A stretch of DNA of 64,000 nucleotides from Sandarakinorhabdus limnophila DSM 17366 (GCF_000420765.1 NZ_ATVO01000005.1:310001-374000), one strand, 5' to 3'. Positions 50,530 through 61,038 are shown, counted from the first letter of the stretch. Program-made: numbers and translations. Notes: generated from the letters alone by a model not told the origin.

Positions 50530-50558
50530 GGGCACCCCAGGTTGAACCTGCGGTGCCC
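50530..50558 (-). other. Long intercistronic hairpin between rpmD and rplO
   Basis: Outer stem GGGCACC with GGTGCCC (7 bp), one G-G mismatch, then inner stem CAGGTT with AACCTG around a single C. It is nearly a perfect inverted repeat over 29 bases. No U-tract follows. Confidence 0.75.
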
Positions 50559-50570
50559 GGCGCTTGTTTT

Positions 50571-50587
50571 GGCTCCCGGCCGGAGCC
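50571..50587 (-). other. Second intercistronic hairpin after rpmD
   Basis: GGCTCC and GGAGCC form a perfect 6-bp stem with loop GGCCG on the minus strand, followed by AAAACAA. It lies 11 bases after the rpmD stop, just upstream (in transcription order) of the long hairpin at 50530-50558. Confidence 0.6.
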
Positions 50588-50598
50588 GAGAAAAGGGG

Positions 50599-50781
50599 TC
50601 AGGCGACCTCTTCAACCTTGAGAAGATGCGCCACCTTCTTGATCATGCCCCGGATTTCCGGCGTATCGACATGCTCGCGGCTGCGGTTCATCTTGTTGAG
50701 GCCGAGGCCAATCAGGTTCTTTTCCTGGATCGGCGTGCGGCGGATCGGCGAACCGATCTGGGTGACTTTGACTTTGGCCAT
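50599..50781 (-). CDS. rpmD: 50S ribosomal protein L30
   Basis: A 60-residue protein. The sequence [20 protein letters not shown], then [14 protein letters not shown], is characteristic. Two ATG codons in a row start the gene after a GAGGAGAGG Shine-Dalgarno; the second (50781) matches the family N-terminus. It follows rpsE after 11 bases. Confidence 0.96.
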   Translation of the reverse strand: MAKVKVTQIGSPIRRTPIQEKNLIGLGLNKMNRSREHVDTPEIRGMIKKVAHLLKVEEVA

Positions 50782-50792
50782 CATGCCTCTCC

Positions 50793-51506
50793 TCAGGCCA
50801 CCGCTTCGGCGTCGGCTTCAGCCAGCTTGGCAGAAGTGTCACCGCGGCGCGACAGCAGATCCACAACCTTCTTGCCGCGACGCTGGGCGACGCTCTTCGG
50901 GCTGACCTGGCCAACCAGGGCTGCGAAGGTGGCACGGATCATGTTGTAGGGGTTGTTGGTGCCCACCGATTTGGTGACCACGTCGGCAACGCCCAGCGAT
51001 TCGAAAACGGCGCGCATCGGACCACCGGCGATGATGCCGGTACCCTGCGTGGCGGACCGCACATAGACCTTGCCGGCGCCGAAATGGCCGAAGCCATCAT
51101 GGTGCAGGGTGCGGCCATCGCGCAGCGGCACACGCACCATCGCCTTCTTGGCGGCGGCCGTGGCCTTGGCAATGGCTTCCGGCACTTCGCGGGCCTTGCC
51201 ATGGCCGAAGCCGACGCGGCCCTTGCCGTCACCCACCACAACCAGCGCTGCAAAGCCGAAGCGCTTGCCGCCCTTCACCGTCTTGGAGACGCGGTTGATG
51301 TGGACGAGCTTTTCGATCAGCTCTTCGCCAGCCGGTTCGCCGCTGTTGTCACGGCCACGCTTGTTGCGGTCACCGTCACGACGGTTGCCGCCGGGGCCAC
51401 CACGGCGATCGCCGCCACCGGGACCACCGCGGCCGCCACGAGGACCGCGAGCGCGGCCTTCGGCTTCCGGCGCAGCGGCGCCGGTCACTTCGATTTCATC
51501 GCTCAT
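50793..51506 (-). CDS. rpsE: 30S ribosomal protein S5 with RG-rich N-terminal extension
   Basis: A 237-residue protein of decoding fidelity. The canonical S5 part begins near residue 58 ([23 protein letters not shown], cited as [17 protein letters not shown]), with [19 protein letters not shown]-type block and [10 protein letters not shown]. Before it is an unusual 55-residue extension rich in Arg and Gly ([18 protein letters not shown]), like the RGG segments of RNA-binding proteins. The C-terminus is also slightly extended ([12 protein letters not shown]). Confidence 0.95.
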   Translation of the reverse strand: MSDEIEVTGAAAPEAEGRARGPRGGRGGPGGGDRRGGPGGNRRDGDRNKRGRDNSGEPAGEELIEKLVHINRVSKTVKGGKRFGFAALVVVGDGKGRVGFGHGKAREVPEAIAKATAAAKKAMVRVPLRDGRTLHHDGFGHFGAGKVYVRSATQGTGIIAGGPMRAVFESLGVADVVTKSVGTNNPYNMIRATFAALVGQVSPKSVAQRRGKKVVDLLSRRGDTSAKLAEADAEAVA

Positions 51507-51507
51507 C

Positions 51508-51861
51508 TCAGAACTCCAACCCGCCTTCGCGGGCCCCCTCGGCCAGCGCCTTCACGCGGCCATGGAAGAGAAAACCGCCACGGTCGAACACAACAGCCGA
51601 AACACCGGCCGCCTTGGCCCGCTCGGCAAGGCGCTTGCCAACGGCAGCAGCGGCACCGGTGGTGGCACCAGTGGTCCCACGCACGTCCTTCTCCAAGGTG
51701 GAGGCGGCCGCCAGCGTGACACCATTGGTGTCGTCGATGATCTGCGCATAGATATGTTGCGACGAACGATGCACCGACAGGCGCGGGCGACCGCCGCTGT
51801 TGCGGGCGATGGCCGTACGCACGCGGCGACGACGCTGGTCGAAATGGGTAAGCCTGCTCAT
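51508..51861 (-). CDS. rplR: 50S ribosomal protein L18
   Basis: A 117-residue 5S rRNA-binding protein. Typical segments are [35 protein letters not shown] (cited as [19 protein letters not shown]) and the ending [26 protein letters not shown] (cited as [20 protein letters not shown]). It starts within the last bases of rplF and ends just before rpsE. Confidence 0.97.
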   Translation of the reverse strand: MSRLTHFDQRRRRVRTAIARNSGGRPRLSVHRSSQHIYAQIIDDTNGVTLAAASTLEKDVRGTTGATTGAAAAVGKRLAERAKAAGVSAVVFDRGGFLFHGRVKALAEGAREGGLEF

Positions 51862-52391
51862 TTCTTCTTCCCTTCCTTCCGGAAGATGACTTCGCCGCGG
51901 TACTTGATGCCCTTGCCCTTGTAAGGCTCGGGCTTGCGCCAGCGGCGGATCTCGGCGGCCACCTGGCCAACTCGCTGCTTGTCGGAACCAGTGATTTCCA
52001 CCGTCGTCGGATCAGGCGTCTTAATGGTTATACCGTCGGGGATGGCAAAATCCACGTCGTGGCTGTAGCCGAGCTGCAGCTTCAGGTTGGCGCCCTGCAC
52101 CGAGGCACGATAGCCCACGCCGGTGATCAGAAGCACTTTGGTGAAGCCATCGGACACGCCGGTGACGAGATTGCTGACCAACGTGCGCTGCATGCCCCAG
52201 AAGGAGCGGGCCCGCTTGGTGTCAGACGCGGGGAGAACCGCGATCTCGGCAGCTTCGATGGTGTAGCTGATGTCATCCACCAGCGGCATGGACAGTTCAC
52301 CCTTGGGCCCTTTGACCACAAGAATGCGGTCATTGATGGTGGCGGTGACGCCGGCCGGAATGGCAACTGCTTTTTTACCGATGCGCGACAT
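51858..52391 (-). CDS. rplF: 50S ribosomal protein L6
   Basis: A 177-residue protein with two repeated domains, near the sarcin-ricin loop. Recognised by [27 protein letters not shown], and the second-domain end [23 protein letters not shown] (cited as [20 protein letters not shown]). It overlaps rplR by four bases. Confidence 0.97.
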   Translation of the reverse strand: MSRIGKKAVAIPAGVTATINDRILVVKGPKGELSMPLVDDISYTIEAAEIAVLPASDTKRARSFWGMQRTLVSNLVTGVSDGFTKVLLITGVGYRASVQGANLKLQLGYSHDVDFAIPDGITIKTPDPTTVEITGSDKQRVGQVAAEIRRWRKPEPYKGKGIKYRGEVIFRKEGKKK

Positions 52392-52393
52392 GG

Positions 52394-52789
52394 TCAGAAC
52401 ACCTGGCAGAGGATTTCGCCGCCGACATTCTTTTCGCGCGCTTCCGCGTCGGAAAGAACACCCTGAGGCGTCGAAACAATGGTGATACCCAGGCCGTTGC
52501 GAACGCGCGGCAGATCGGTGGAGCCGCTGTAAACGCGGCGGCCGGGCTTGGACACGCGGGCAAGGTGCTGGATGGCGGGACGACCTTCGAAATACTTCAG
52601 GTCGATCCGCAGGTTCTGGTGGGGGCCATCAAGCACCGGGACATAGCCACGGATATAGCCTTCGCGCTGCAGAACATCCAGCACGCGGGCGCGCAGCCTG
52701 GAAGCGGGGGTGACGATCGAATCCTTGCGGGCCTGTTGGCCGTTCCGGATCCGGGTGAGCATATCGCCCAAGGGGTCAGACATTGACAT
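52394..52789 (-). CDS. rpsH: 30S ribosomal protein S8
   Basis: A 131-residue primary 16S rRNA binding protein and, in E. coli, the translational repressor of the spc operon. Motifs are [31 protein letters not shown] and the conserved C-terminus [21 protein letters not shown] ... GGEILCQVF, cited in parts. Start MSMSDPLGD fits alphaproteobacterial homologues. Confidence 0.97.
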   Translation of the reverse strand: MSMSDPLGDMLTRIRNGQQARKDSIVTPASRLRARVLDVLQREGYIRGYVPVLDGPHQNLRIDLKYFEGRPAIQHLARVSKPGRRVYSGSTDLPRVRNGLGITIVSTPQGVLSDAEAREKNVGGEILCQVF

Positions 52790-52799
52790 CGGGCTATCC

Positions 52800-53105
52800 T
52801 TACCAGCTCGACTTGGTCACACCGGGGATCAGGCCCTTGTTGGCCAGTTCCCGCAGCATGATGCGCGAAAGTTTGAACTTGCGGTAATAGGCACGCGGAC
52901 GGCCGGTCAGTTCGCAGCGGTTGCGCACCCGGGTCGGGTTCGCATTGCGCGGCAGTTCGGCCATCTTCAGGCGGGCCATCAGACGCTCCTCATCGGAACG
53001 GCTTTCATCATTGGCGATCGCCTTGAGCACGGCATATTTGCCGGCGTACTTCACCACCAGCGCCTTGCGGCGCTCGTTCTTGTTGATCATCGAAAGCTTC
53101 GCCAT
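52800..53105 (-). CDS. rpsN: 30S ribosomal protein S14 (zinc-independent type)
   Basis: A 101-residue protein of the small-subunit head. It is the long C-minus form: the zinc CxxC motifs are absent, and only one Cys is seen ([21 protein letters not shown], cited as [19 protein letters not shown]). The end [13 protein letters not shown] is standard. It is therefore not sensitive to zinc limitation by this route. Confidence 0.97.
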   Translation of the reverse strand: MAKLSMINKNERRKALVVKYAGKYAVLKAIANDESRSDEERLMARLKMAELPRNANPTRVRNRCELTGRPRAYYRKFKLSRIMLRELANKGLIPGVTKSSW

Positions 53106-53108
53106 GGT

Positions 53109-53687
53109 TCAGGCCGCCTTCTGTTCGAGGGTGTAGCCAACGAACGGGAAGCCGAACAGCGCCAGGAGCGCGCGGGCTTCTTCGTCGGTCTTGGCCGTGG
53201 TGGCCACGATGATGTCCATGCCGCGGATCTGATCGACCCGGTCATAGTTGATTTCCGGGAAGATCAGTTGTTCCTTGATACCGCAGGCATAATTGCCGCG
53301 ACCATCAAAGGACTTGGCCGAGAGACCACGGAAATCGCGAACGCGCGGCAGCGCGATCGTGACGAAGCGGTCAAGGAATTCATACATGCGCTCGCGGCGC
53401 AGCGTGACCTTGCAGCCGATCGGCATGCCTTCACGCAGCTTGAACTGCGCGACCGACTTCTTGGCCTTGCAGATCACCGGCTTCTGGCCAGCGATCAAGG
53501 CCATTTCACCGGCAGCCTGATCGACCTTCTTCTTGTCCTGGGTTGCATCGCCGACGCCCATGTTGAGCACGATCTTGTCGATCTTCGGCACTTCCATCAT
53601 GTTCTTGTAGCCGAACATTTCCACCATCTTCGGGCGGATCGTTTCAGCATACAGAACCTGCATGCGGGGGTTGAGCTTCTCAGCCAT
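53109..53687 (-). CDS. rplE: 50S ribosomal protein L5
   Basis: A 192-residue 5S rRNA binding protein at the central protuberance. Key segments are [41 protein letters not shown] (cited as [19 protein letters not shown]) and [19 protein letters not shown]. It overlaps rplX by eight bases and is followed at three bases by rpsN. Confidence 0.97.
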   Translation of the reverse strand: MAEKLNPRMQVLYAETIRPKMVEMFGYKNMMEVPKIDKIVLNMGVGDATQDKKKVDQAAGEMALIAGQKPVICKAKKSVAQFKLREGMPIGCKVTLRRERMYEFLDRFVTIALPRVRDFRGLSAKSFDGRGNYACGIKEQLIFPEINYDRVDQIRGMDIIVATTAKTDEEARALLALFGFPFVGYTLEQKAA

Positions 53688-54000
53688 TGATCACGGCTCC
53701 CGACTTCTTGGCGACGCGCACCTTTTTGCCATCCACCACGGCAAAACCGACGCGGGTCGGTTGGCCAGTGGTCGGATCTTTCAGCGCCACCTTCGAAACC
53801 GCCATCGGCGCTTCAACGCGCTCGATGCCGCCTTCTGGTTTGGACTGGTTCGGCTTGTTGTGACGGGTGATCAGATTCACACCGGCCACCACCACCTTGC
53901 CGTCACGCGGCAGGTTGCGGGTCACGGTGCCTTCCTTGCCCTTGTCCTTGCCGGACAGGACGATCACGGTGTCACCCTTCTTGATCTTCGCAGCGCTCAT
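53680..54000 (-). CDS. rplX: 50S ribosomal protein L24
   Basis: A 106-residue assembly-initiator protein with an N-terminal KOW motif ([20 protein letters not shown], cited as [16 protein letters not shown]) and [26 protein letters not shown] (cited as [13 protein letters not shown]). It shares one base with the end of rplN and overlaps the start of rplE. Confidence 0.97.
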   Translation of the reverse strand: MSAAKIKKGDTVIVLSGKDKGKEGTVTRNLPRDGKVVVAGVNLITRHNKPNQSKPEGGIERVEAPMAVSKVALKDPTTGQPTRVGFAVVDGKKVRVAKKSGAVING

Positions 54001-54368
54001 TACAGCACCTCGGGGGCAAGGCTGATGATCTTCATGTGACCCGTGGCGCGCAGTTCACGCACCACTGGCCCGAAGATACGGGTACCGATCGGCTCTTCAT
54101 TCTTGTTGATCAGCACGGCAGCATTGCTGTCGAAACGGATCACCGAGCCGTCGGGACGACGGATATCCTTGGCGGTGCGCACCACAACAGCGCGGTGCAC
54201 ATCACCCTTCTTCACCTTGCCCTTGGGCTGCGCTTCCTTCACCGACACCACGATGATGTCGCCGACGCCGGCAAACCGACGCTTGGAGCCGCCCAGGACC
54301 TTGATGCACATCACCCTCTTGGCGCCACTGTTGTCCGCCACGTCGAGGTTCGTCTGCATCTGGATCAT
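54000..54368 (-). CDS. rplN: 50S ribosomal protein L14
   Basis: A 122-residue protein that binds 23S rRNA and silencing factor RsfS. Recognised by [43 protein letters not shown] (cited as [14 protein letters not shown]) and the end [12 protein letters not shown]. It is preceded by rpsQ with a 72-base gap that holds an 8-bp hairpin. Confidence 0.97.
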   Translation of the reverse strand: MIQMQTNLDVADNSGAKRVMCIKVLGGSKRRFAGVGDIIVVSVKEAQPKGKVKKGDVHRAVVVRTAKDIRRPDGSVIRFDSNAAVLINKNEEPIGTRIFGPVVRELRATGHMKIISLAPEVL

Positions 54369-54388
54369 GCGTTCGATCCTTCCATTAT

Positions 54389-54412
54389 GTCTGCCGATTC
54401 CGACCGGCAGAC
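54389..54412 (-). other. Intercistronic hairpin between rpsQ and rplN
   Basis: GTCTGCCG and CGGCAGAC form a perfect 8-bp stem with an 8-base loop. It ends about 20 bases before the rplN start on the minus strand and has no U-tract. Confidence 0.7.
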
Positions 54413-54440
54413 GGCTTCAATAACCACTCGAAACGCCGGC

Positions 54441-54677
54441 TCAGCCGACCTTTTCGAGCACTTTCCACGTTTTCAGCTTGGACAACGGGGCGCACTCTTC
54501 GATGCGCACCGTGTCGCCAGCCTTGATCACATTGCCCTCGTCGTGGGCGTGATACTTCTTCGAGCGACGGATGATCTTGCCGTAGACCGGGTGAGCGACC
54601 TTGCGCTCCACCAGCACGACCACCGTCTTGTCGCCCTTGTCGGACACCACGGTGCCCTGCAATACGCGCTTCGGCAT
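54441..54677 (-). CDS. rpsQ: 30S ribosomal protein S17
   Basis: A 78-residue OB-fold protein. The sequence [20 protein letters not shown], then [16 protein letters not shown] and [18 protein letters not shown], is characteristic, and the length is normal. It follows rpmC after three bases and is the last gene before the gap to rplN. Confidence 0.97.
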   Translation of the reverse strand: MPKRVLQGTVVSDKGDKTVVVLVERKVAHPVYGKIIRRSKKYHAHDEGNVIKAGDTVRIEECAPLSKLKTWKVLEKVG

Positions 54678-54680
54678 GTC

Positions 54681-54896
54681 TTATGCTCCCAGCTGCTGGA
54701 CGGCCTTGCGGGCCGATTGCAGCGTCTTGATGCGAGCAATGGTGCGGCGCACGACGCGCACCCGGCCCGGCTTTTCCAGCTGGCCGGTGGCCGCCTGGAA
54801 CCGCAGGTTGAACTGCTCGCGCTTCAGCTCGGAAAGCTGGTTGGCGAGTTGATCGTCGGTCGCAACCTTCAGATCAGCGAAAATCTTGTCGGCCAT
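54681..54896 (-). CDS. rpmC: 50S ribosomal protein L29
   Basis: A 71-residue helical protein at the tunnel exit, near the trigger factor and SRP docking site. Motifs are LANQLSELKREQFNLRFQAATGQLE, cited as ELKREQFNLRFQAATGQLE, and RRTIARIKTL. It lies five bases after rplP. Confidence 0.97.
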   Translation of the reverse strand: MADKIFADLKVATDDQLANQLSELKREQFNLRFQAATGQLEKPGRVRVVRRTIARIKTLQSARKAVQQLGA

Positions 54897-54901
54897 GGGT
54901 C

Positions 54902-55330
54902 TCAGTCCTGTGTGGTCGGTTCGCCGAGGCGGACCACCATCTTGGTCTTGATCGGCAGCTTGGCAGCGGCACGTTCGAAAGCGCCGGCGGCCACGTCGTA
55001 GGGCACGCCATCAAGTTCGAACATGATGCGGCCGGGCTTGACGCGGGCCACCCAATATTCCGGCGAACCCTTGCCCGAGCCCATGCGGACTTCGGCAGGC
55101 TTGGACGACACCGGCAGATCGGGGAAAATCCGGATCCACAAACGGCCCTGACGCTTCATGTGACGCGAGATCGCGCGGCGGGCCGCTTCGATCTGGCGGG
55201 CGGTGATCCGCTCCGGTTCCAAGGCCTTGAGGCCGAAGGCGCCGAAGTTCAGCGCCGAACCACCCTTGGCATCGCCATGGATACGGCCCTTGAACGCCTT
55301 GCGGAACTTGGTGCGCTTAGGTGACAGCAT
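54902..55330 (-). CDS. rplP: 50S ribosomal protein L16
   Basis: A 142-residue protein close to the A-site and peptidyl transferase centre. The start [16 protein letters not shown] and the segments [29 protein letters not shown] (cited as [20 protein letters not shown]) and [13 protein letters not shown] are standard. It is followed closely by rpmC and preceded 13 bases earlier by rpsC. Confidence 0.97.
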   Translation of the reverse strand: MLSPKRTKFRKAFKGRIHGDAKGGSALNFGAFGLKALEPERITARQIEAARRAISRHMKRQGRLWIRIFPDLPVSSKPAEVRMGSGKGSPEYWVARVKPGRIMFELDGVPYDVAAGAFERAAAKLPIKTKMVVRLGEPTTQD

Positions 55331-55343
55331 TTCTTTCTACTCC

Positions 55344-56039
55344 TCAGCGCGCCGGACGGACGCCAGAGGTCTGGGCTTCCATCATCAGGCGATCCTGGGC
55401 CATCGGGTCGTGGCCAAGAATTTCACCCTTGAAGATCCAGACCTTCACGCCGCACACGCCATAGGCAGTGTGGGCCTGATGTTCGGCGTAATCGACGTTG
55501 CCGCGCAGGGTGTGCAACGGCACACGGCCTTCACGATACCATTCGGTGCGGGCGATTTCAGCGCCACCCAGACGGCCGGAACAGGTGATCTTGATGCCTT
55601 CGGCACCCAGACGCAGCGCCGATTGCACGGCACGCTTCATGGCGCGGCGGAACGCGATGCGGCGTTCCAGCTGATCGCACACACCGGCGGCCACCAGCTT
55701 GGCGTCGATTTCCGGCTTGCGGATTTCAACGATGTTCAGGCTCACGTCGCTGCGGGTCATCTGGGCGATCTGCTTGCGCAGCTTCTCGATGTCCGCACCC
55801 TTCTTGCCGATGATCACGCCGGGGCGCGCAGCAAAGATGGACACGCGGCACAGCTTGGCCGGACGCTCGATCACCACCTTGGAGATGGCGGCCTGGCCGT
55901 GATGCTTGATGATGAACTCGCGGATGCGCAGATCTTCCAGCAGCAGGTTGCCATACTCGTCGCCCTTGGCGAACCAGCGGCTGTCCCAGGTGCGGTTGAT
56001 CTGCAGGCGCAGACCGATGGGGGACGTCTTGTGACCCAT
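55344..56039 (-). CDS. rpsC: 30S ribosomal protein S3
   Basis: A 231-residue mRNA-entry protein with a KH domain ([18 protein letters not shown]) and a C-terminal S3 domain ([35 protein letters not shown], cited as [18 protein letters not shown]). It shares one base with rplV. The start [12 protein letters not shown] is typical. Confidence 0.97.
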   Translation of the reverse strand: MGHKTSPIGLRLQINRTWDSRWFAKGDEYGNLLLEDLRIREFIIKHHGQAAISKVVIERPAKLCRVSIFAARPGVIIGKKGADIEKLRKQIAQMTRSDVSLNIVEIRKPEIDAKLVAAGVCDQLERRIAFRRAMKRAVQSALRLGAEGIKITCSGRLGGAEIARTEWYREGRVPLHTLRGNVDYAEHQAHTAYGVCGVKVWIFKGEILGHDPMAQDRLMMEAQTSGVRPAR

Positions 56040-56425
56040 TAGTTTGCTCCCTCTTCATCGGCTTCGCGCACGACAACGCGCAGGCGGCTGAACGGCTTGG
56101 TGATGGCGGAAGCACGACCACGCGCACGCGGCGTGAAACGCTTCATGGTGATCGCCTTGCCAACACTGGCTTCCTTCACGACCAGCGCGTCAACATCCAG
56201 GTTATGGTTGTTTTCGGCGTTGGCCACGGCAGAGGCGAGAACCTTGCGGACGTCCACGGCCATCGCCTTGCGGCTGAACAGCAGGATGTTGAGCGCGTCC
56301 GACGCCTTGCGGCCACGGATCAGGCCAGCAACCAGGTTCAGCTTGTACGCCGAACCGCGGATGGTGGTGGCAACGGCCAGCGCCTCACGGTCGCCAACCT
56401 TGCGGGGGGATTTGGGCTTGGACAT
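56039..56425 (-). CDS. rplV: 50S ribosomal protein L22
   Basis: A 128-residue protein whose beta-hairpin lines the exit tunnel. It has [39 protein letters not shown] and the tunnel loop [21 protein letters not shown] (cited as [17 protein letters not shown]). The N-terminus has a short extension ([16 protein letters not shown]), common in alphaproteobacteria. It overlaps rpsC and rpsS by one base each. Confidence 0.97.
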   Translation of the reverse strand: MSKPKSPRKVGDREALAVATTIRGSAYKLNLVAGLIRGRKASDALNILLFSRKAMAVDVRKVLASAVANAENNHNLDVDALVVKEASVGKAITMKRFTPRARGRASAITKPFSRLRVVVREADEEGAN

Positions 56426-56700
56426 CAGCGCTTGCCCTTCTTGTCGGCGGCGTGGCCGGGGAAGAAGCGCGTCGGCGCGAATTCACCCAGCTTCATGCCG
56501 ACCATGTCTTCATTGACCATGACCGGGATGTGCTTCTTGCCATTGTAAACGCTGAAGGTGAGACCAACGAACTGCGGCAGGATGGTGGAACGGCGCGACC
56601 AGGTCTTGATCGGCGCACGCGCACCGGAGCCCTGTGCGGCTTCGGCCTTCTTCAGCAGCGAGAGATCCACAAAGGGACCCTTCCAGACGGAGCGGCTCAT
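56425..56700 (-). CDS. rpsS: 30S ribosomal protein S19
   Basis: A 91-residue head protein. [47 protein letters not shown] (cited as [20 protein letters not shown]) and [21 protein letters not shown] (cited as [17 protein letters not shown]) are all conserved. It follows rplB after six bases. Confidence 0.97.
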   Translation of the reverse strand: MSRSVWKGPFVDLSLLKKAEAAQGSGARAPIKTWSRRSTILPQFVGLTFSVYNGKKHIPVMVNEDMVGMKLGEFAPTRFFPGHAADKKGKR

Positions 56701-56706
56701 GCGCGC

Positions 56707-57549
56707 TTACCTCTTCTTCTTGGCGTGGCGCGAACGGATGATCATGTGATCCGTCGCCTTGTTCGAACGGGTCTTGGCACCCTTGGTCGGCTTGCCCCAT
56801 GGGGTCACCGGGTGACGACCGCCCGAGGTGCGGCCTTCACCACCGCCGTGCGGGTGATCGACCGGGTTCTTGGCGACGCCGCGGGTGAGCGGACGATAGC
56901 CGAGCCAGCGGTTGCGGCCGGCCTTGCCCAGGTTCTGGTTGCTGTTGTCCGGGTTGGACACGGCACCAACGGTGGCCATGCACTCGGCACGGACATAACG
57001 CTGCTCGCCCGAGTTCAGGCGAACCATCACCATGCCCTTGTCGCGGCCGACAACCTGCACGAAGGTGCCGGCGGCGCGGGCCATCTGGCCGCCCTTGCCG
57101 GGCTTCAGCTCGACGTTGTGGACAATGGTGCCAACCGGCATCTGGCCGATTTCCATCGCATTGCCCGGCTTCACGTCGACCTTCTTGCCGGCGATCACGC
57201 TGTCACCAACGTTCAGGCGCTGCGGCGCGATGATGTAGGCAACGGTGCCGTCCTTGTCGGCATATTTCACCAGCGCGATGAAAGCCGAACGATTGGGGTC
57301 ATACTCGATGCGTTCGACGGTCGCAGCGACGTCCCACATGCGGCGCTTGAAATCGACGATGCGATACAGGCGCTTGTGACCGCCACCAATGCCGCGCGCG
57401 GTGGCGTGGCCCTTGTTGTTGCGGCCGCCGGTCTTCTTCAGACCTTCGGTGAGCATCTTGACCGGGCGACCCTTGTGCAGGGACGAACGATCGATCAGCA
57501 CCAGGCCGCGCTGGCCGGGGCTGGTCGGATTGAATTTCTTGAGTGCCAT
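56707..57549 (-). CDS. rplB: 50S ribosomal protein L2
   Basis: A 280-residue protein needed for subunit association and peptidyl transfer. The C-terminal block with the important His is [18 protein letters not shown]-terminal segments include [26 protein letters not shown] (cited as [19 protein letters not shown]). Length is normal. It follows rplW after 11 bases. Confidence 0.98.
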   Translation of the reverse strand: MALKKFNPTSPGQRGLVLIDRSSLHKGRPVKMLTEGLKKTGGRNNKGHATARGIGGGHKRLYRIVDFKRRMWDVAATVERIEYDPNRSAFIALVKYADKDGTVAYIIAPQRLNVGDSVIAGKKVDVKPGNAMEIGQMPVGTIVHNVELKPGKGGQMARAAGTFVQVVGRDKGMVMVRLNSGEQRYVRAECMATVGAVSNPDNSNQNLGKAGRNRWLGYRPLTRGVAKNPVDHPHGGGEGRTSGGRHPVTPWGKPTKGAKTRSNKATDHMIIRSRHAKKKR

Positions 57550-57560
57550 TGTCCCTGCCC

Positions 57561-57860
57561 TCAGATGCTGGTGGTCACGTCGATGCGATCGCCATCGGCA
57601 ACCGTCACCACGGCCTTCTTCACATCAGACCGGCGATATTCCTGGCCACGCCAGCGCTTGGTCTTGCCCTTGGCCACCATGGTGTTCACGGCCAGCACCT
57701 TCACGCCGTACAGCGCTTCGATGGCAGCCTTGATCTGCGGCTTGGTGCTGTGCTTGGCGACCTGAAAGACGACCTGGTTGTATTCAGACACCAGGGTCGA
57801 CTTTTCGGTGATCACCGGCTTCACGACCACGTCGTAATGCTTGATGTCGATGTTAGCCAT
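57561..57860 (-). CDS. rplW: 50S ribosomal protein L23
   Basis: A 99-residue exit-tunnel protein, docking site for trigger factor and SRP. Segments are [47 protein letters not shown] (cited as [20 protein letters not shown]) and [16 protein letters not shown]. It overlaps rplD by eight bases. Confidence 0.97.
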   Translation of the reverse strand: MANIDIKHYDVVVKPVITEKSTLVSEYNQVVFQVAKHSTKPQIKAAIEALYGVKVLAVNTMVAKGKTKRWRGQEYRRSDVKKAVVTVADGDRIDVTTSI

Positions 57861-58476
57861 TGACCCGGGCCTCCAGAGCCGAAACGGCAGCGCGGGTCAG
57901 GACCAGCGTGTCGTGCTTGAGAATGTCATAGACGTTGGCGCCGATGGCCGGCAGCACGTCGATGTGGGGCACGTTGGCCGAAGCGCGGGCAAAGCCCACA
58001 TCAACCGCAGCGCCATCAATGAACAGGCCGGACGTGATGCCAAGCGCGCCCATCGAAGCCAGGAACGCCTTGGTCTTGGCTTCGCCAAGGTTCAGGTCTT
58101 CCACCACGATCAGCTTGCCTTCCTGGGCCTTCACGCTGAGCGCGGTGGCCAGGCCGAGACGGCGGATCTTCTTGTTCAGCGACGGATCGAAATCACGCAC
58201 GCGCGGACCGTGGGCCTTACCGCCGCCGATGAACTGCGGCGCAGCGCGGTTGCCGTGACGGGCACGGCCGCCACCCTTCTGGTTGCCCAGCTTCTTGCCG
58301 GTGCGGGCGACTTCGCTGCGTTCACGCGCCTTGCGGGCGGTGCCGCGACGCTTTTCCAGCTGCCAGGTCACAACGCGGTGCAGGATGTCGAGGCGCGGTT
58401 CCTTGCCGAACACGGCGTCCGACAGTTCCAGCTCGCCGGCATCAGCCGCGGTCAGGGTCTTCACCTGAATCTTCAT
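57853..58476 (-). CDS. rplD: 50S ribosomal protein L4
   Basis: A 207-residue tunnel protein and, in E. coli, autoregulator of the S10 operon. The long internal loop is [35 protein letters not shown], cited as [19 protein letters not shown]. The C-terminal part includes [21 protein letters not shown]. It lies two bases after rplC. Confidence 0.97.
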   Translation of the reverse strand: MKIQVKTLTAADAGELELSDAVFGKEPRLDILHRVVTWQLEKRRGTARKARERSEVARTGKKLGNQKGGGRARHGNRAAPQFIGGGKAHGPRVRDFDPSLNKKIRRLGLATALSVKAQEGKLIVVEDLNLGEAKTKAFLASMGALGITSGLFIDGAAVDVGFARASANVPHIDVLPAIGANVYDILKHDTLVLTRAAVSALEARVNG

Positions 58477-58478
58477 GA

Positions 58479-59228
58479 TCAGGCCTCCGTGGTTTCGTCA
58501 GCAACGGCCGGTGCGGGATCAACCACATCCGCAGTCACGACGTTGGTGTTGGCAGCCACCTTGAGAGCGGCCGGGTACGGGGCGTCAGCGTTACGGGCAA
58601 CCTTGACGGCGTCCTTGATGAGCAGCCAGCCGCCCTTCGAGCCGGGCACTGAGCCCATCACGAAGATCAGACCGCGCTCGACATCGGTCGACACGATTTC
58701 CAGGTTCTGCTGGGTGCGCTGCTTGGCGCCCATATGCCCGGCCATCTTCTTGCCCTTGAACACCTTGCCCGGATCCTGGCGCTGGCCAGTCGAACCGTGC
58801 GAACGGTGCGAGACCGAGACGCCGTGGGTGGCGCGCAGACCGCCGAAGTTCCAGCGCTTCATGACGCCGGCAAAGCCCTTGCCCTGGGTGATGCCGGTGA
58901 CATCAACCATCTGGCCCGGGATGAAATGATCTGCAGAAATGGTGGCGCCGGGTTCCAGCACGGCATCTGCTGCCACGCGGAATTCCGCCACCTTGGCCTT
59001 GGGCTCCACTTCGGCCTTGCCGAAATGGCCGCGCTCCGGCTTCGTGGTGTTCTTGGCTTTCTTCGCGCCAGCGCCAAGCTGGACAGCGGTGTAGCCATCG
59101 GTCTCGTCGGTCTTCACCGCGATAACCTGGTTGTTCTCGAGGGCAAGAACGGTGACCGGAACATGCCGGCCGTCGTCGCGGAAAATCCGCGTCATCCCCA
59201 TTTTCTTCGCGATCACGCCTGTGCGCAT
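58479..59228 (-). CDS. rplC: 50S ribosomal protein L3
   Basis: A 249-residue early-assembly protein near the peptidyl transferase centre. The start [16 protein letters not shown] and the block [27 protein letters not shown] (cited as [20 protein letters not shown]) are characteristic. The last 30 residues form an acidic Val/Ala-rich tail ([17 protein letters not shown]) of the type seen in alphaproteobacteria. Confidence 0.97.
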   Translation of the reverse strand: MRTGVIAKKMGMTRIFRDDGRHVPVTVLALENNQVIAVKTDETDGYTAVQLGAGAKKAKNTTKPERGHFGKAEVEPKAKVAEFRVAADAVLEPGATISADHFIPGQMVDVTGITQGKGFAGVMKRWNFGGLRATHGVSVSHRSHGSTGQRQDPGKVFKGKKMAGHMGAKQRTQQNLEIVSTDVERGLIFVMGSVPGSKGGWLLIKDAVKVARNADAPYPAALKVAANTNVVTADVVDPAPAVADETTEA

Positions 59229-59319
59229 GATCTGCTCCTTTCATCAGAGGCCCCATCCGGTGTTCCCGGGGGAGGGGCGTGACCCTTCCAAATTCGCTCC
59301 GCGTATTTGGTCGAGACGG

Positions 59320-59634
59320 TTACTTGCCGAGCTTGATTTCCACGTCCACGCCGGCGGCCAGATCGAGCTTCATCAGCGCGTCCACCGTCTGCGGGGTCGG
59401 GTCAACAATGTCGAGGAGGCGCTTGTAGGTGCGCACCTCGAACTGTTCACGGCTCTTCTTGTCGACGTGCGGGGAGCGGTTCACGGTGAACTTCTCGAAG
59501 CGCGTCGGCAGCGGAATCGGACCACGGATGGCCGCACCAGTCCGCTTGGCGGTGTCGGCGATCTCACCGGTGGCCAGATCGAGCACACGATGGTCAAAAG
59601 CCTTCAGGCGAATGCGGATGTTCTGAGCGTCCAT
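59320..59634 (-). CDS. rpsJ: 30S ribosomal protein S10 (NusE)
   Basis: A 104-residue protein of the head, which also acts with NusB in transcription antitermination. It has [43 protein letters not shown] (cited as [21 protein letters not shown]) shortened here to [16 protein letters not shown]. It is the first gene of the S10 block and lies 213 bases after tuf. Confidence 0.97.
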   Translation of the reverse strand: MDAQNIRIRLKAFDHRVLDLATGEIADTAKRTGAAIRGPIPLPTRFEKFTVNRSPHVDKKSREQFEVRTYKRLLDIVDPTPQTVDALMKLDLAAGVDVEIKLGK

Positions 59635-59757
59635 GGCACCAATCTTGTCAAACAGCGTTCATTCAAAAAAAGCGGACCGACACATCCCCGCCAGCTCATC
59701 ACTGGATGTGAGGTCGGGGTTGCACCGGCCGCTTCAGAATAACTGCCCCTGGGTTTC

Positions 59758-59780
59758 AAGCCGCGGGGCCCGGCTTTTTT
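59758..59780 (+). terminator. Terminator-like stem-loop facing against the operon, between tuf and rpsJ
   Basis: Read on the plus strand, AAGCCG and CGGCTT form a 6-bp stem around a 7-base loop, followed by TTTT (six T in a row counting the stem end). On the minus strand, the direction of the genes, the A-run comes first and no U-tract follows. It could stop antisense transcription from entering tuf. Confidence 0.5.
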
Positions 59781-59847
59781 CATCCGCGCTGTGTTTCCAC
59801 GCGCTGACGAATCAGGGCCGCTTCCCTAGGGAAAAGGCCCTTTACAC

Positions 59848-61038
59848 TCACTTGATGACGGTTGCAACCACGCCGGCGCCAACGGTACGGCCGCCTTCGC
59901 GAATGGCGAAGCGCAGACCCGGATCCATGGCGATCGGAGCGATCAGCTTGACGGTCAGCTGCACGTTGTCGCCCGGCATCACCATTTCGGTGCCAGCCGG
60001 CAGTTCAACGGTGCCGGTGACGTCGGTGGTGCGGAAGTAGAACTGCGGGCGGTAGTTGGCAAAGAACGGCGTGTGACGGCCGCCTTCGTCCTTCGACAGC
60101 ACGTAGACTTCGGCGGTGAACTCGGTGTGCGGCTTGATCGAGCCGGGCTTGCAGAGCACTTGGCCACGTTCCACGTCTTCACGGCCAACGCCGCGCAGCA
60201 GGGCGCCGATGTTGTCGCCAGCCTGGCCCTGATCGAGCAGCTTGCGGAACATTTCGACGCCTGTGCACACAGACTTGCGGGTGTCGTGGATGCCGACGAT
60301 TTCGATTTCTTCGCCAACCTTGACGATGCCGGTTTCAACGCGGCCGGTCACCACGGTGCCGCGACCCGAAATCGAGAACACGTCTTCGATCGGCATCAGG
60401 AACGGCTTGTCCAGCGGACGCTCCGGCTGCGGGATGTAGCTGTCGACAGCGGCCATCAGCGCCAGGATGGCTTCACGGCCCAGCTTGTCGTTGGTGCCGT
60501 TCAGCGCGCAGACGGCCGAACCACGGACGATCGGAATGTTGTCGCCATCGAAATCGCGCTTGGACAGTTCTTCGCGGATTTCCATTTCGACCAGCTCGAG
60601 GATTTCCTCGTCGTCGACCAGATCGCACTTGTTCATGAACACGACCATCGACGGCACGCCGACCTGCTTGGCGAGCAGGATGTGCTCCTTGGTCTGCGGC
60701 ATCGGGCCATCGGTGGCGGACACGACCAGGATCGCGCCGTCCATCTGCGCGGCACCGGTGATCATGTTCTTCACATAATCGGCGTGGCCGGGGCAATCGA
60801 CGTGGGCATAGTGACGGTTGGCGGTTTCATACTCGACGTGGGCGGTCGAGATGGTGATGCCGCGCTCACGCTCTTCCGGGGCCTTGTCGATGTTGTCGTA
60901 CGACGTGAAGGTGGCGCCACCGGTTTCGGCCAGGATCTTGGTGATCGCGGCGGTCAGCGAGGTCTTGCCATGGTCGACGTGACCGATGGTCCCGATGTTG
61001 CAGTGCGGCTTGTTCCGCTCGAATTTTGCTTTGGCCAT
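59848..61038 (-). CDS. tuf: Elongation factor Tu
   Basis: A 396-residue GTPase that delivers aminoacyl-tRNA to the ribosome. G motifs are GHVDHGKTS, the switch region [22 protein letters not shown] and NKCDLVDD. The ATG at 61038 ([12 protein letters not shown]) is the family start; the open frame reaches 14 residues further upstream. It lies 149 bases after fusA and is the only tuf copy in the window. Confidence 0.98.
   Translation of the reverse strand: MAKAKFERNKPHCNIGTIGHVDHGKTSLTAAITKILAETGGATFTSYDNIDKAPEERERGITISTAHVEYETANRHYAHVDCPGHADYVKNMITGAAQMDGAILVVSATDGPMPQTKEHILLAKQVGVPSMVVFMNKCDLVDDEEILELVEMEIREELSKRDFDGDNIPIVRGSAVCALNGTNDKLGREAILALMAAVDSYIPQPERPLDKPFLMPIEDVFSISGRGTVVTGRVETGIVKVGEEIEIVGIHDTRKSVCTGVEMFRKLLDQGQAGDNIGALLRGVGREDVERGQVLCKPGSIKPHTEFTAEVYVLSKDEGGRHTPFFANYRPQFYFRTTDVTGTVELPAGTEMVMPGDNVQLTVKLIAPIAMDPGLRFAIREGGRTVGAGVVATVIK

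Noticed and set aside
59646-59651. A perfect TTGACA box upstream of rpsJ
   Set aside because: It lies only about 12 bases before the rpsJ start codon, too close for a -35 box of a leadered rpsJ transcript.
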